DNA from: Desulfuromonadaceae bacterium
GTDB lineage: Bacteria; Desulfobacterota; Desulfuromonadia; Desulfuromonadales; Geopsychrobacteraceae
Direction: 5' to 3'
Assembly (NCBI GenBank): GCA_030639985.1
Contig: DAOWKG010000111.1
Coordinates: forward strand, 1-8,434
Length of the DNA: 8,434 nucleotides
Each line of letters starts with the position of its first letter. Position 1 is the first letter of the stretch. Positions 1 to 6,233 of the stretch are shown here, in pieces. The notes under the pieces are model-generated. The model was not told the DNA's origin, did not search any database, and saw only the letters and a program-made list of their open reading frames with translations. The translations under genes were made by a program, and so were the position numbers.

Positions 1-43
1 AAGTTACTGTTTTTCTTGAATAAAGTGGGTTGTCTTGTTTTTC
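1..43. mobile_element. Possible end of an integrated element (extends left of window)
   Basis: The sequence left of the truncated tRNA does not resemble the 5' half of any tRNA, although the 3' half that begins at about 44 is excellent. That abrupt switch is what the junction between an integrated element and its host tRNA target looks like. The stretch is AT-rich and carries an 8-base direct repeat, TGTTTTTC, at 8-15 and 36-43, the second copy abutting the tRNA match. It could be an integrase binding site, but that is speculation. I see no gene and no convincing promoter. No integrase gene is visible, so the assignment rests only on the tRNA break. Confidence 0.35.
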
Positions 44-89
44 GCTCATAACCCGAAGGTCGGAGGTTCAAATCCTTCTCCCGCAACCA
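44..89 (+). pseudogene. 3' half of initiator tRNA-Met (CAU), candidate attachment-site remnant
   Basis: From about 44 the sequence matches the 3' part of a bacterial initiator tRNA: anticodon loop CTCATAA (45-51) with anticodon CAT, 3' anticodon strand CCCGA, variable loop, T arm GGAGG-TTCAAAT-CCTTC, 3' acceptor strand TCCCGCA, then A and encoded CCA (87-89). The CCC strand, which would pair with the GGG of the initiator anticodon stem, and the A before the discriminator, typical of the initiator C1-A72 mismatch, point to fMet rather than elongator Met. The bases before the loop (TTTTTCG) cannot pair with CCCGA, and no D arm or 5' acceptor strand lies upstream, so the gene cannot make a tRNA as it stands. 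Tyrosine-recombinase elements often use tRNA anticodon-arm sequence as core site, leaving an intact tRNA at one end and such a fragment at the other. A group I intron in the anticodon loop is a less likely alternative. Confidence 0.75.
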
Positions 90-124
90 AAGCCGATATC
101 TCCTTTGGAGTTTCAGATAGATTC

Positions 125-201
125 GGCGGTGTAGCTCAGTTGGTTAGAGCATGCGGCTCATATCCGCAGTGTCCGGAGTTCGAATCTCTGCACCGCCACC
201 A
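125..201 (+). tRNA. tRNA-Met (CAU), probably elongator
   Basis: This is a complete 77-base cloverleaf. Acceptor strand GGCGGTG (125-131) pairs with CACCGCC (191-197), followed by discriminator A198 and encoded CCA (199-201). The D stem is GCTC (134-137) with GAGC (147-150). The anticodon stem is TGCGG (152-156) with CCGCA (164-168), the loop is CTCATAT, and the anticodon CAT is at 159-161. The T arm is CGGAG-TTCGAAT-CTCTG. A CAT anticodon means initiator Met, elongator Met or the Ile2 tRNA that TilS modifies. The fully paired acceptor end excludes initiator. Pairs 4-69 and 5-68 are G-C here, not the C-G pairs reported as determinants for E. coli TilS, so elongator Met is favoured over Ile2, though those rules may differ in this lineage. 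It lies 35 bases after the broken fMet gene and probably formed a tandem with it. Confidence 0.9.
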
Positions 202-205
202 TTTT

Positions 206-238
206 AAAGCCTTTCCCGCTATCGGGGAGGGCTTTTTT
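206..238 (+). terminator. Rho-independent terminator of the tRNA unit
   Basis: A 13-pair stem, AAAGCCTTTCCCG (206-218) with CGGGGAGGGCTTT (223-235), has two G-T pairs and a four-base CTAT loop. It runs into a T tract that spans 233-238. It starts five bases after the tRNA CCA and 54 bases before tilS. It should end the tRNA transcript and separate it from the protein-coding genes. Confidence 0.9.
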
Positions 239-291
239 CGTTTATAGTTTGGGAAGTCTCCCGATTGCATTTGACAGGATTTTCTGGATCC

Positions 292-1644
292 ATGAAATAC
301 CCCCCTTTAGAGCAAGCAGTTATTCAACGTCTCCCCCATGGTTCCCGCAAGTTGCTGGTGGCAGTTTCTGGTGGGGTTGATTCGGTCGTATTGCTGCATC
401 TATTGCAGTCACTTGCGGGAGCCTTAAACCTTTCTTTGCAGGTTGCCCATCTCGATCATCAGCTTCGACCCGAAAGTTCAGGTGATGCCGATTTTGTTAA
501 GAAGCTCTGCGCTCAATGGAGTATTCCCTGCCATATTGAAACCTGTGATGTCGCAGCATTGGCAAATGAAAGCAAATTGAGTCTTGAGATGGCAGGTCGA
601 CAGGCACGCCGCGAGTTTTTGCAGCGACTTGCTGTTCAGGCTGATGCCGATTTAATTGTTCTTGCCCATCATCGTGATGATCAAGTCGAAACCTTTTTGC
701 TGCGCTTGTTGCGTGGTAGCGGGCTGAGTGGACTGGCAGCGATGCGGGTTAATCAAGATGCCTGGTGGCGACCACTGCTCGACTGTAGCCGTAAAGAGAT
801 CATGGCATATGCACAAGCCCATGACCTTGATTGGGTTGAAGATGCCAGCAATCGTGACCCGGTGTTTTTGCGTAACCGCTTGCGTGCCCAGATTGTTCCC
901 CAATTGCAGGAACTCAATCCCCAGTTTGGCACTCGGCTGGCAGGATTAACCCGGCAAATTCAAATCGAAGAAAATTATTGGCAGGAACAGGTTGACTGCC
1001 AGTTCCAAGCTTTGGTGATTGCGTCTGACGATGGTATCCGCCTGGATAGGACTGCTTTGTTGCAGGTACATCCTGCCCTGCGATTGCGTTTGTTGCGTGA
1101 AGCGTTAAGGCGGGTGCGTGGTGATTTGCAGCGAATCGAAGCAGTGCACCTACAAGCAGTGGCGGGGTTGTTGCTGAATTCGCGCAGTCAGGCACAGTTA
1201 GATTTGCCCGATGCCTGGGTGGCACGGCGCTATGAAACGCTATGGTTTCGGGTTGCAGCGCCTGAACTTCCGGTCGCCTATGATTTGTCTTTAGATGTTC
1301 CCGGGGCAGTTGAGTTGCCCGATGGCAGGGTGCTGCGTCTCTCTTTATCGACTGAGCAGGGCGGAGAATCAGCTAGTATTGCCGAATTCTCAGTAGCAGA
1401 CTTGTCTGCACCATTGCGGGTGCGTAGTTGGCAGTCTGGCGATCGTTTCGTGCCGCAAGGGATGACGGGGCATAAACGTTTGAAGTGTTACTTCTCTGAT
1501 AATAAAATAGAACTTGAGGAGCGTCTGCGAGTTCCCGTTCTGGTCAGTGGTGAAACGATCATCTGGCTGGGAGGGATGCGTCGTTCGAACCAAAAAGTAG
1601 CCAGCTTGGATGGTGGTACTATCTTGCGTGTGGAGCTGTTGTAG
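292..1644 (+). CDS. tilS: tRNA(Ile)-lysidine synthase TilS
   Basis: TilS is a cytosolic PP-loop ATPase that attaches lysine to C34 of the CAU-anticodon tRNA-Ile, so that it reads AUA and is charged with isoleucine. From the ATG start the protein has 450 residues, normal for the long form. The N-terminal PP-loop is SGGVDS (26-31). Family motifs follow: HLDHQLR (53-59), AHHRDDQVETFLLRLLRGSG (125-144), a WWRPLL stretch (158-163) and DWVEDASNRD (180-189) leading into RNRLR. The C-terminal TilS domain is seen in RVRSWQSGDRFVPQG (376-390) with KRLK..F.D.KI just after. ATG 292 is preferred, with AGGA at 276-279 as a weak ribosome site. An in-frame TTG at 265 with GGGAAG at 251-256 would add nine residues and cannot be excluded. 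No clear promoter is visible between the tRNA terminator and the start. Confidence 0.95.
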   Translation: MKYPPLEQAVIQRLPHGSRKLLVAVSGGVDSVVLLHLLQSLAGALNLSLQVAHLDHQLRPESSGDADFVKKLCAQWSIPCHIETCDVAALANESKLSLEMAGRQARREFLQRLAVQADADLIVLAHHRDDQVETFLLRLLRGSGLSGLAAMRVNQDAWWRPLLDCSRKEIMAYAQAHDLDWVEDASNRDPVFLRNRLRAQIVPQLQELNPQFGTRLAGLTRQIQIEENYWQEQVDCQFQALVIASDDGIRLDRTALLQVHPALRLRLLREALRRVRGDLQRIEAVHLQAVAGLLLNSRSQAQLDLPDAWVARRYETLWFRVAAPELPVAYDLSLDVPGAVELPDGRVLRLSLSTEQGGESASIAEFSVADLSAPLRVRSWQSGDRFVPQGMTGHKRLKCYFSDNKIELEERLRVPVLVSGETIIWLGGMRRSNQKVASLDGGTILRVELL

Positions 1645-1657
1645 AATGGTAAAATAG

Positions 1658-1676
1658 CCGACAAAAAGCTTGTCGG
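1658..1676 (+). other. Short hairpin between tilS and ftsH
   Basis: CCGACAA (1658-1664) pairs perfectly with TTGTCGG (1670-1676) around a five-base loop, 14 bases after the tilS stop. No T run follows at once; the next is at 1697-1702, so it does not fit a standard intrinsic terminator. It may slow or stabilise the tilS transcript end, or help a weak terminator. Function unknown. Confidence 0.4.
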
Positions 1677-1711
1677 GAGATGATATTATATGGTAGTTTT
1701 TTCAGCTAGTT

Positions 1712-1740
1712 TTAACAATCAATGTCGATTTTTTTAGAAC
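1712..1740 (+). promoter_or_regulatory. Candidate sigma70-type promoter for ftsH-folP
   Basis: TTAACA (1712-1717), five of six matches to the -35 consensus, is followed after exactly 17 bases by TAGAAC (1735-1740), four of six to the -10. A transcript would begin near 1747, about 35 bases before the ftsH start. The gap is AT-rich, so chance matches are likely. The support is the spacing, the location in the longest intergenic gap of the window, and the need for an independent supply of FtsH. Confidence 0.35.
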
Positions 1741-1781
1741 AAATACAATAACCATTTAACAACTACTCCATAGGGGGTCTT

Positions 1782-3752
1782 GTGAGCCAATTTCAGAAAA
1801 ATTTAGCACTGTGGCTGGTCATTTCACTGTTGATGATCATGCTTTTTAATATGATGACCCAGAAGGATACTGAGCTGAAACAGATCAACTATACTGAGTT
1901 TCTCAGCGCGGTTGATGACGGTCAGGTAATCAATATCACTTTTCAAGGCAGTCAGGTTTCTGGTGTGTTTGCCGATGGCAGTAAGTTCCAGACTCATGCA
2001 CCAATGGATGAACAATTAATCCCCGAGCTGAAAGAGAAGGGCGTTATCATCGAAGCAAAACCGGTTGACGACCAAGGGTTCTGGTTTACTTTGTTGATTT
2101 CATGGGGGCCGATTCTGCTTTTAATTGCAGTCTGGATTTTCTTTATGCGCCAGATGCAGGGTGGTGGTGGTAAAGCAATGAGCTTTGGTAAAAGTAAAGC
2201 GAAACTGCTGACCGATACTCAGGGAATGGTAACTTTTAAAGATGTTGCCGGGGTTGACGAAGCAAAACAAGAATTGGAAGAGGTTGTCGAGTTCCTGAGA
2301 GACCCGAAAAAATTTACCAAGTTAGGTGGAAAAATTCCCAAAGGGGTTCTGTTAGTAGGATCACCGGGAACCGGTAAAACTTTGCTGGCTCGTTCAGTTG
2401 CCGGTGAAGCTGGGGTGCCTTTCTTTACTATTTCCGGTTCTGATTTTGTCGAAATGTTTGTGGGTGTCGGTGCCAGCCGGGTGCGTGATTTATTCCAACA
2501 GGGGAAAAAGAATGCCCCATGTATAATCTTTATTGATGAAATCGATGCCGTCGGTCGTCATCGTGGCGCCGGTCTTGGTGGTGGACACGATGAGCGCGAG
2601 CAAACTTTGAACCAGTTGCTGGTAGAGATGGATGGTTTCGAGTCAAACGATGGAGTTATTCTGGTTGCTGCAACCAACCGTCCCGATGTCCTTGATCCCG
2701 CCTTGTTGCGGCCAGGACGTTTTGACCGTCAAGTTATGGTGCCCCTTCCCGATATTAAAGGTCGGCATAAAATTCTCATAGTACACTCCCGTAAAGTACC
2801 TATGGATGAAAATGTAAAGCTTGAGGTGATTGCCAAAGCAACACCGGGATTTTCGGGTGCTGATCTCGCTAACTTGATCAATGAAGCGGCATTGCTGGCA
2901 GCTCGGTCTAATAAAAATGCAGTTGATCGGGATGATTTTGAAGCGGCTAAAGATAAAGTTTTAATGGGTGCCGAACGACGTTCGCTGGTAATTACTCCAG
3001 CGGAGAAAAAAGTTACCGCTTACCACGAAGCTGGTCATGCCCTGGTATCATTGTTGACTCCCGGTTCCGATCCAGTTCATAAAGTTTCTATTATTCCCCG
3101 TGGCCGGGCAATGGGAGTTACCATGTATCTCCCGACCGAAGAGAAGTACAGCGAAACGGCCAACGGCTTGCATATTCGCATCCGGTCATTGCTGGGTGGT
3201 CGGGTTGCCGAAGAGCTAACCTTTGAATCGGTTACCAGCGGCGCTAGTAACGATCTTGAGCGAGTAACTGCAATTGCCCGTAAGATGGTTTGCGAATGGG
3301 GTATGAGTGATAAGATTGGCCCGATGGCATTTGGTGAAAAAGAGGGTGAAGTGTTCCTTGGCCGTGATATGGGACATATGAAAAATTATAGTGAAGCGAC
3401 TGCTGTCGATATCGACAACGAAATACGTCGCATCGTCACCGAAAACTATGAAACCACCCGTACTCTGATTAAAGATCATAAGGACCAATTGATTTTATTG
3501 TCAGAGGAGTTGCTGGTAAAGGAAACCCTGGAAAGTAGCGAAATCCTTGAGACCGTTTTTCCCGAGGGAATCCCCGAATATTTAGTTCCTAAAACTGACG
3601 ATACGGTATTCGATGAGCCGCAAAAAGAAGCTGACCTTAGTGGTGACAGTGAGACTTTTGTTGCTGCGGATGCTTCAGCTCCCGTAGACGAGTTGCCAGC
3701 AGAAGCAACGGCAGAAGCGGATACAAGTGAGGACGAGTCGCAAAAATCGTGA
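1782..3752 (+). CDS. ftsH: ATP-dependent zinc metalloprotease FtsH
   Basis: FtsH is a hexameric AAA+ protease of the inner membrane that removes damaged membrane proteins and selected regulators. The protein has 656 residues. Transmembrane helix 1 is at about 8-24, a periplasmic FtsH-extracellular region at about 25-100, and helix 2 at about 101-122. The AAA+ domain holds Walker A GSPGTGKT (193-200), pore motif FVG (226-228), Walker B IIFIDEID (248-255) and the second region of homology [19 protein letters not shown] (298-316), with arginine fingers R313 and R316. The M41 protease site is HEAGH (415-419), with D491 the likely third zinc ligand. The tail (about 605-656) is acidic, rich in Ala and Glu and looks disordered. 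Walker A has Ser where many FtsH proteins have Pro; the catalytic residues are kept. The start is GTG, with AGGGGG (1772-1777) four bases upstream. The stop overlaps the folP start. Confidence 0.98.
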   Translation: MSQFQKNLALWLVISLLMIMLFNMMTQKDTELKQINYTEFLSAVDDGQVINITFQGSQVSGVFADGSKFQTHAPMDEQLIPELKEKGVIIEAKPVDDQGFWFTLLISWGPILLLIAVWIFFMRQMQGGGGKAMSFGKSKAKLLTDTQGMVTFKDVAGVDEAKQELEEVVEFLRDPKKFTKLGGKIPKGVLLVGSPGTGKTLLARSVAGEAGVPFFTISGSDFVEMFVGVGASRVRDLFQQGKKNAPCIIFIDEIDAVGRHRGAGLGGGHDEREQTLNQLLVEMDGFESNDGVILVAATNRPDVLDPALLRPGRFDRQVMVPLPDIKGRHKILIVHSRKVPMDENVKLEVIAKATPGFSGADLANLINEAALLAARSNKNAVDRDDFEAAKDKVLMGAERRSLVITPAEKKVTAYHEAGHALVSLLTPGSDPVHKVSIIPRGRAMGVTMYLPTEEKYSETANGLHIRIRSLLGGRVAEELTFESVTSGASNDLERVTAIARKMVCEWGMSDKIGPMAFGEKEGEVFLGRDMGHMKNYSEATAVDIDNEIRRIVTENYETTRTLIKDHKDQLILLSEELLVKETLESSEILETVFPEGIPEYLVPKTDDTVFDEPQKEADLSGDSETFVAADASAPVDELPAEATAEADTSEDESQKS

Positions 3753-4609
3753 TTTCAACTCCGGTTAAGTCGTTGTTAGGGCGGGAATGCCGGCTTGACT
3801 TGACCAGACCAGCTATTATGGGGATTTTAAACGTAACTCCGGACTCCTTTTACGCTGGCGGTCGGCATCACGAAGTTGATTCAGCTATCAGGCTTGGGTT
3901 GGCAATGTTCAAAGATGGTGCGGCTATCCTTGATATTGGTGGCGAAAGCACTCGACCCGGAGCGGCTCAAGTATCGGTTGACGTAGAGTTAGAACGAGTA
4001 ATTCCGGTTATTGAAGGTCTGCGGCAAAATACAGATATGCCGATTTCGATTGATACCAGCAAGTCGCTGGTAGCTCGTGAGGCAATTGCTGCTGGAGCTA
4101 ACTTTATCAACGATATCAGTGGTCTTAACTTTGATCTTGAAATGGCGACAGTCGCTGCAGATAGCGGTGCTGGATTGTTTTTGATGCATACCAGTGGTCG
4201 CCCTGAAGTTATGCAGCAACAGGTTGGGTACCAGAATTTGTTGGTTGAGGTTATTGCTAGCTTACGCGAGAGTATTAAGCTGGCACAGGCTACCGGAATT
4301 GAGCAGTGTCGATTGGCGGTAGATCCGGGCATCGGTTTTGGTAAAAGTGCCGTCGGGAATCTCGAGTTACTACATCGTCTGGATGAGTTTCATCAGCTTG
4401 ATTGTCCGATATTGTTGGGAACTTCACGAAAAAGTTTTATCGGTACCGTTATTGGACAAGACGACCCAAAAGAACGGCTATTTGGTAGCCTGGCAACGGT
4501 TGCTGCTGGGGTGAATCAGGGTGTGCAGCTTTTTCGGGTTCATGATGTCGGTCCGACTCGAGAAGCAGCGCTGGTCGCTTGGGCGATAAGGGAGCAACGA
4601 CTGCCATAA
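3749..4609 (+). CDS. folP: Dihydropteroate synthase
   Basis: FolP condenses p-aminobenzoate with 6-hydroxymethyl-dihydropterin pyrophosphate to give dihydropteroate in folate synthesis, in the cytosol; it is the sulfonamide target. The 286-residue TIM-barrel protein shows all the family motifs: [10 protein letters not shown] (25-34), [10 protein letters not shown] (62-71), ISIDTSK (99-105), INDISG (120-125), MHTSGRP (146-152), DPGIGFGK (192-199), GTSRKSF (224-230) with K228, and RVHD (263-266). The length is normal. The GTG start shares GTGA with the ftsH stop (four-base overlap), so it is probably translated by coupling and transcribed with ftsH. No in-frame ATG before the first conserved motif fits better. 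FtsH next to FolP is a common neighbour pair in bacteria. Confidence 0.97.
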   Translation: MISTPVKSLLGRECRLDLTRPAIMGILNVTPDSFYAGGRHHEVDSAIRLGLAMFKDGAAILDIGGESTRPGAAQVSVDVELERVIPVIEGLRQNTDMPISIDTSKSLVAREAIAAGANFINDISGLNFDLEMATVAADSGAGLFLMHTSGRPEVMQQQVGYQNLLVEVIASLRESIKLAQATGIEQCRLAVDPGIGFGKSAVGNLELLHRLDEFHQLDCPILLGTSRKSFIGTVIGQDDPKERLFGSLATVAAGVNQGVQLFRVHDVGPTREAALVAWAIREQRLP

Positions 4610-4625
4610 CTTATTCAATATATTT

Positions 4626-4652
4626 ATCTAGGCCAATTCTGGTTTAGATTTT
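4626..4652 (+). terminator. Terminator-like hairpin after folP
   Basis: ATCTAGGCCA (4626-4635) pairs with TGGTTTAGAT (4640-4649) around an ATTC loop, giving ten pairs of which two are G-T. TTTT (4649-4652) and then GATTTC follow. The stem is only moderately stable and the T run is interrupted, so termination, if any, should be partial. It begins 17 bases after the folP stop and lies upstream of cdaA. It could separate ftsH-folP from the c-di-AMP genes or attenuate read-through. Confidence 0.4.
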
Positions 4653-4695
4653 GATTTCATAACTTTAATGCAATAACTTTCGCAGGGTGGCTGCA

Positions 4696-5490
4696 ATGCT
4701 AGATGTCCTTACAAATATCCGTCTGTTAGATATTCTGGATATAGTTATTGTCGCTTTTATAATTTATCGAATTATTCTGCTGATCAGGGGTACCCGTGCG
4801 GTACAAATGCTCCTTGGTTTGGCAGTGATTTTCGCCGTATATGTAGCATCCAGAGTCGGCGATCTGCATACCCTCAATTGGTTTCTAAGTAATTTTCTCT
4901 CCTCAATTATCCTTGTTATTATCGTAATTTTCCAAAACGATATTCGGCGGGCATTGGTTCATGTCGGACGCAACCCATTTTTTGGTGGCCTTAGTATGAA
5001 CGATGAGTCGGTTGCCATCGATGAACTGGTTAAGGCTTGTGGTATTTTGGGTGGCCGCAAAATCGGGGCATTGATTGTCGTTGAACGGGAAAATGGTATT
5101 AATGATATTCTCGAGTCGGGTACGGTTATTGACGCCCGCATAACATGTGAATTGATCCGGTCAATTTTTATGCCTTCGTCACCAATTCATGATGGTGCGT
5201 TGGTGGTACAACAGGGACGTTTGTCCAAAGCGGGATGTTTTCTCCCCTTGAGTCGGGGGCTCGATTTGACTAAAGATCTCGGCACCAGACACCGTGCGGC
5301 ACTGGGCTTGACAGAGTTAGCTGATGCTGTAGCTATTGTTGTCTCTGAGGAGACGGGAAATATCTCGGTGGCGGTTAATGGTGGTATGACCAGAAATCTC
5401 GATGCGACTAGCTTGAAAAAAGTTCTCGGTCGTTTGCTGGAACCACGTAATGTTAAAAACAAAAAACCCAAGCAGCAGAAGAAAGGCTAG
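4696..5490 (+). CDS. cdaA: Diadenylate cyclase CdaA (DisA_N domain, membrane c-di-AMP synthase)
   Basis: CdaA (also DacA, YbbP) joins two ATP molecules into cyclic di-AMP, a messenger that controls potassium and osmolyte balance and cell-wall stability in the organisms studied. The 264-residue protein has three N-terminal transmembrane helices (about 14-30, 34-52, 62-80) and then a cytosolic diadenylate cyclase domain (about 90-250). That domain carries both catalytic signatures: DGA (166-168, in IHDGALVV) and RHR (198-200, in LGTRHRAALG). The tail is lysine-rich. ATG 4696 is chosen because GGGTGG (4685-4690) sits at proper distance; the in-frame GTG at 4687 lies inside that site and would add three residues. 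It is followed by a YbbR-domain gene after four bases and then glmM, the classic cda order. An 86-base AT-rich gap precedes it, with a hairpin and no clear promoter. Confidence 0.96.
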   Translation: MLDVLTNIRLLDILDIVIVAFIIYRIILLIRGTRAVQMLLGLAVIFAVYVASRVGDLHTLNWFLSNFLSSIILVIIVIFQNDIRRALVHVGRNPFFGGLSMNDESVAIDELVKACGILGGRKIGALIVVERENGINDILESGTVIDARITCELIRSIFMPSSPIHDGALVVQQGRLSKAGCFLPLSRGLDLTKDLGTRHRAALGLTELADAVAIVVSEETGNISVAVNGGMTRNLDATSLKKVLGRLLEPRNVKNKKPKQQKKG

Positions 5491-5494
5491 GTAG

Positions 5495-6178
5495 ATGTTC
5501 AAATTGTTGACAAATAATTGGACATTTAAAGTGACCTCTCTCCTTTTTGCGCTGGTGCTGTGGATGTTTATCATGGGTGAGCGCCGCTTGGAGGTCAGCT
5601 ATCGGGTTCCGATTGAACTGCAGAATGTTCCCAGAGAATTAATGATTGCCAGTGATATTCCCAGTATGGTCGATATTCGGATTAGTGGCCCTCGCACTCT
5701 GCAAATGAAGATCAGTCCCAGTGATATTAGTATTATAGTCGACCTCGCCGATCTACAACCTGGGCTGACAACGTTTAAGGGGTTGGAAGAAAGATTGAAC
5801 TTACCAAGTGGCTTGCGGGTCACCCGTTTGTCACCATCATATATTGATCTCAAATTGGAGCGGGTTAAGCAGAAACTGGTACCGATAAAAATTGCCCTCG
5901 AAGGGGAGCCGCTCCCTGGGTTTAAACTTGGCAAAATAGTGGTTATCCCAAGTGAAGTCACTATCAAGGGGGGGGAAACAGAACTGAAAAATGTTACTGA
6001 GGTGACCACCGAAGCGGTTGACTTGAATGGTGTAAATGAAGGGTTCTCACTTATAGTGCCATTGATTCATGATGGAACTTATACCCATTTTAAAGATGAA
6101 AAAACGGCAGAAGTTCAGGTAGAAATTATACCGAGTGAAGCTTTACCAACGAACATAAATGACAATTCAGAGCAGTAG
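5495..6178 (+). CDS. ybbR: YbbR-domain protein, probable CdaA regulator (CdaR-like)
   Basis: YbbR/CdaR proteins are membrane-anchored extracytoplasmic proteins that bind CdaA and tune its activity in Firmicutes; that role here is inferred from gene order. The protein has 227 residues: one N-terminal membrane anchor (about 12-28, TSLLFALVLWMFIMG) and then two YbbR-type beta-rich repeats. The first is about 34-123, beginning VPIELQNVP and ending at LSPSYIDLKLE; the second is about 126-212, beginning VPIKIALEG with LPGFK and IPSEVTIKG. B. subtilis CdaR has four such repeats, so this is a short form. The ATG is four bases after the cdaA stop, with AAGG (5483-5486) inside the end of cdaA as ribosome site, so the two genes are almost certainly co-transcribed and co-translated. 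The hydrophilic tail is unremarkable. Confidence 0.88.
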   Translation: MFKLLTNNWTFKVTSLLFALVLWMFIMGERRLEVSYRVPIELQNVPRELMIASDIPSMVDIRISGPRTLQMKISPSDISIIVDLADLQPGLTTFKGLEERLNLPSGLRVTRLSPSYIDLKLERVKQKLVPIKIALEGEPLPGFKLGKIVVIPSEVTIKGGETELKNVTEVTTEAVDLNGVNEGFSLIVPLIHDGTYTHFKDEKTAEVQVEIIPSEALPTNINDNSEQ

Positions 6179-6233
6179 CTTACAGTTAGCCTGACGCCTT
6201 CACCGCTTCAGGATTAGAAAGGGTAGGGGAAAA

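Noticed and set aside
1..89. A group I intron interrupting tRNA-fMet in the anticodon loop
   Set aside because: Known from some bacteria, but identity with the tRNA begins in the stem before the loop (about 44), whereas an intron's 3' exon would start within the anticodon loop. The element junction fits better, though the left side cannot be seen.
100..110. CTCC-TTT-GGAG hairpin between the two tRNA loci
   Set aside because: A four-pair stem is too small to assign a role.
35..247. A 70-codon open frame across the left edge and both tRNA loci
   Set aside because: It runs through the tRNA fragment, the intact tRNA and the terminator; the structured RNA features explain the sequence.
243..248. 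TATAGT as a -10 box for tilS
   Set aside because: No acceptable -35 lies 16-18 bases upstream; that region is the tRNA terminator stem.
271..300. TTGACA, a perfect -35 match, just before tilS
   Set aside because: At a 17-base spacing the -10 would be GAAATA, overlapping the tilS start codon, and is a poor match. It would start transcription inside the gene.
652..1225. Reverse-strand open frames within tilS, and similar ones inside ftsH, folP, cdaA, ybbR, glmM and pdxJ
   Set aside because: They lie opposite strongly conserved genes, have no family motifs or plausible ribosome sites, and are shadows of the real frames.
2358..2381. Ser in the FtsH Walker A (GSPGTGKT) as a loss-of-function sign
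   Set aside because: The Gly, Lys and Thr that bind ATP are intact, and I recall the same variant in delta-proteobacterial FtsH proteins.
6190..6212. CCTGA/TCAGG inverted repeat between ybbR and glmM
   Set aside because: The stem has only five pairs with a 13-base loop and no T run, well within chance expectation.
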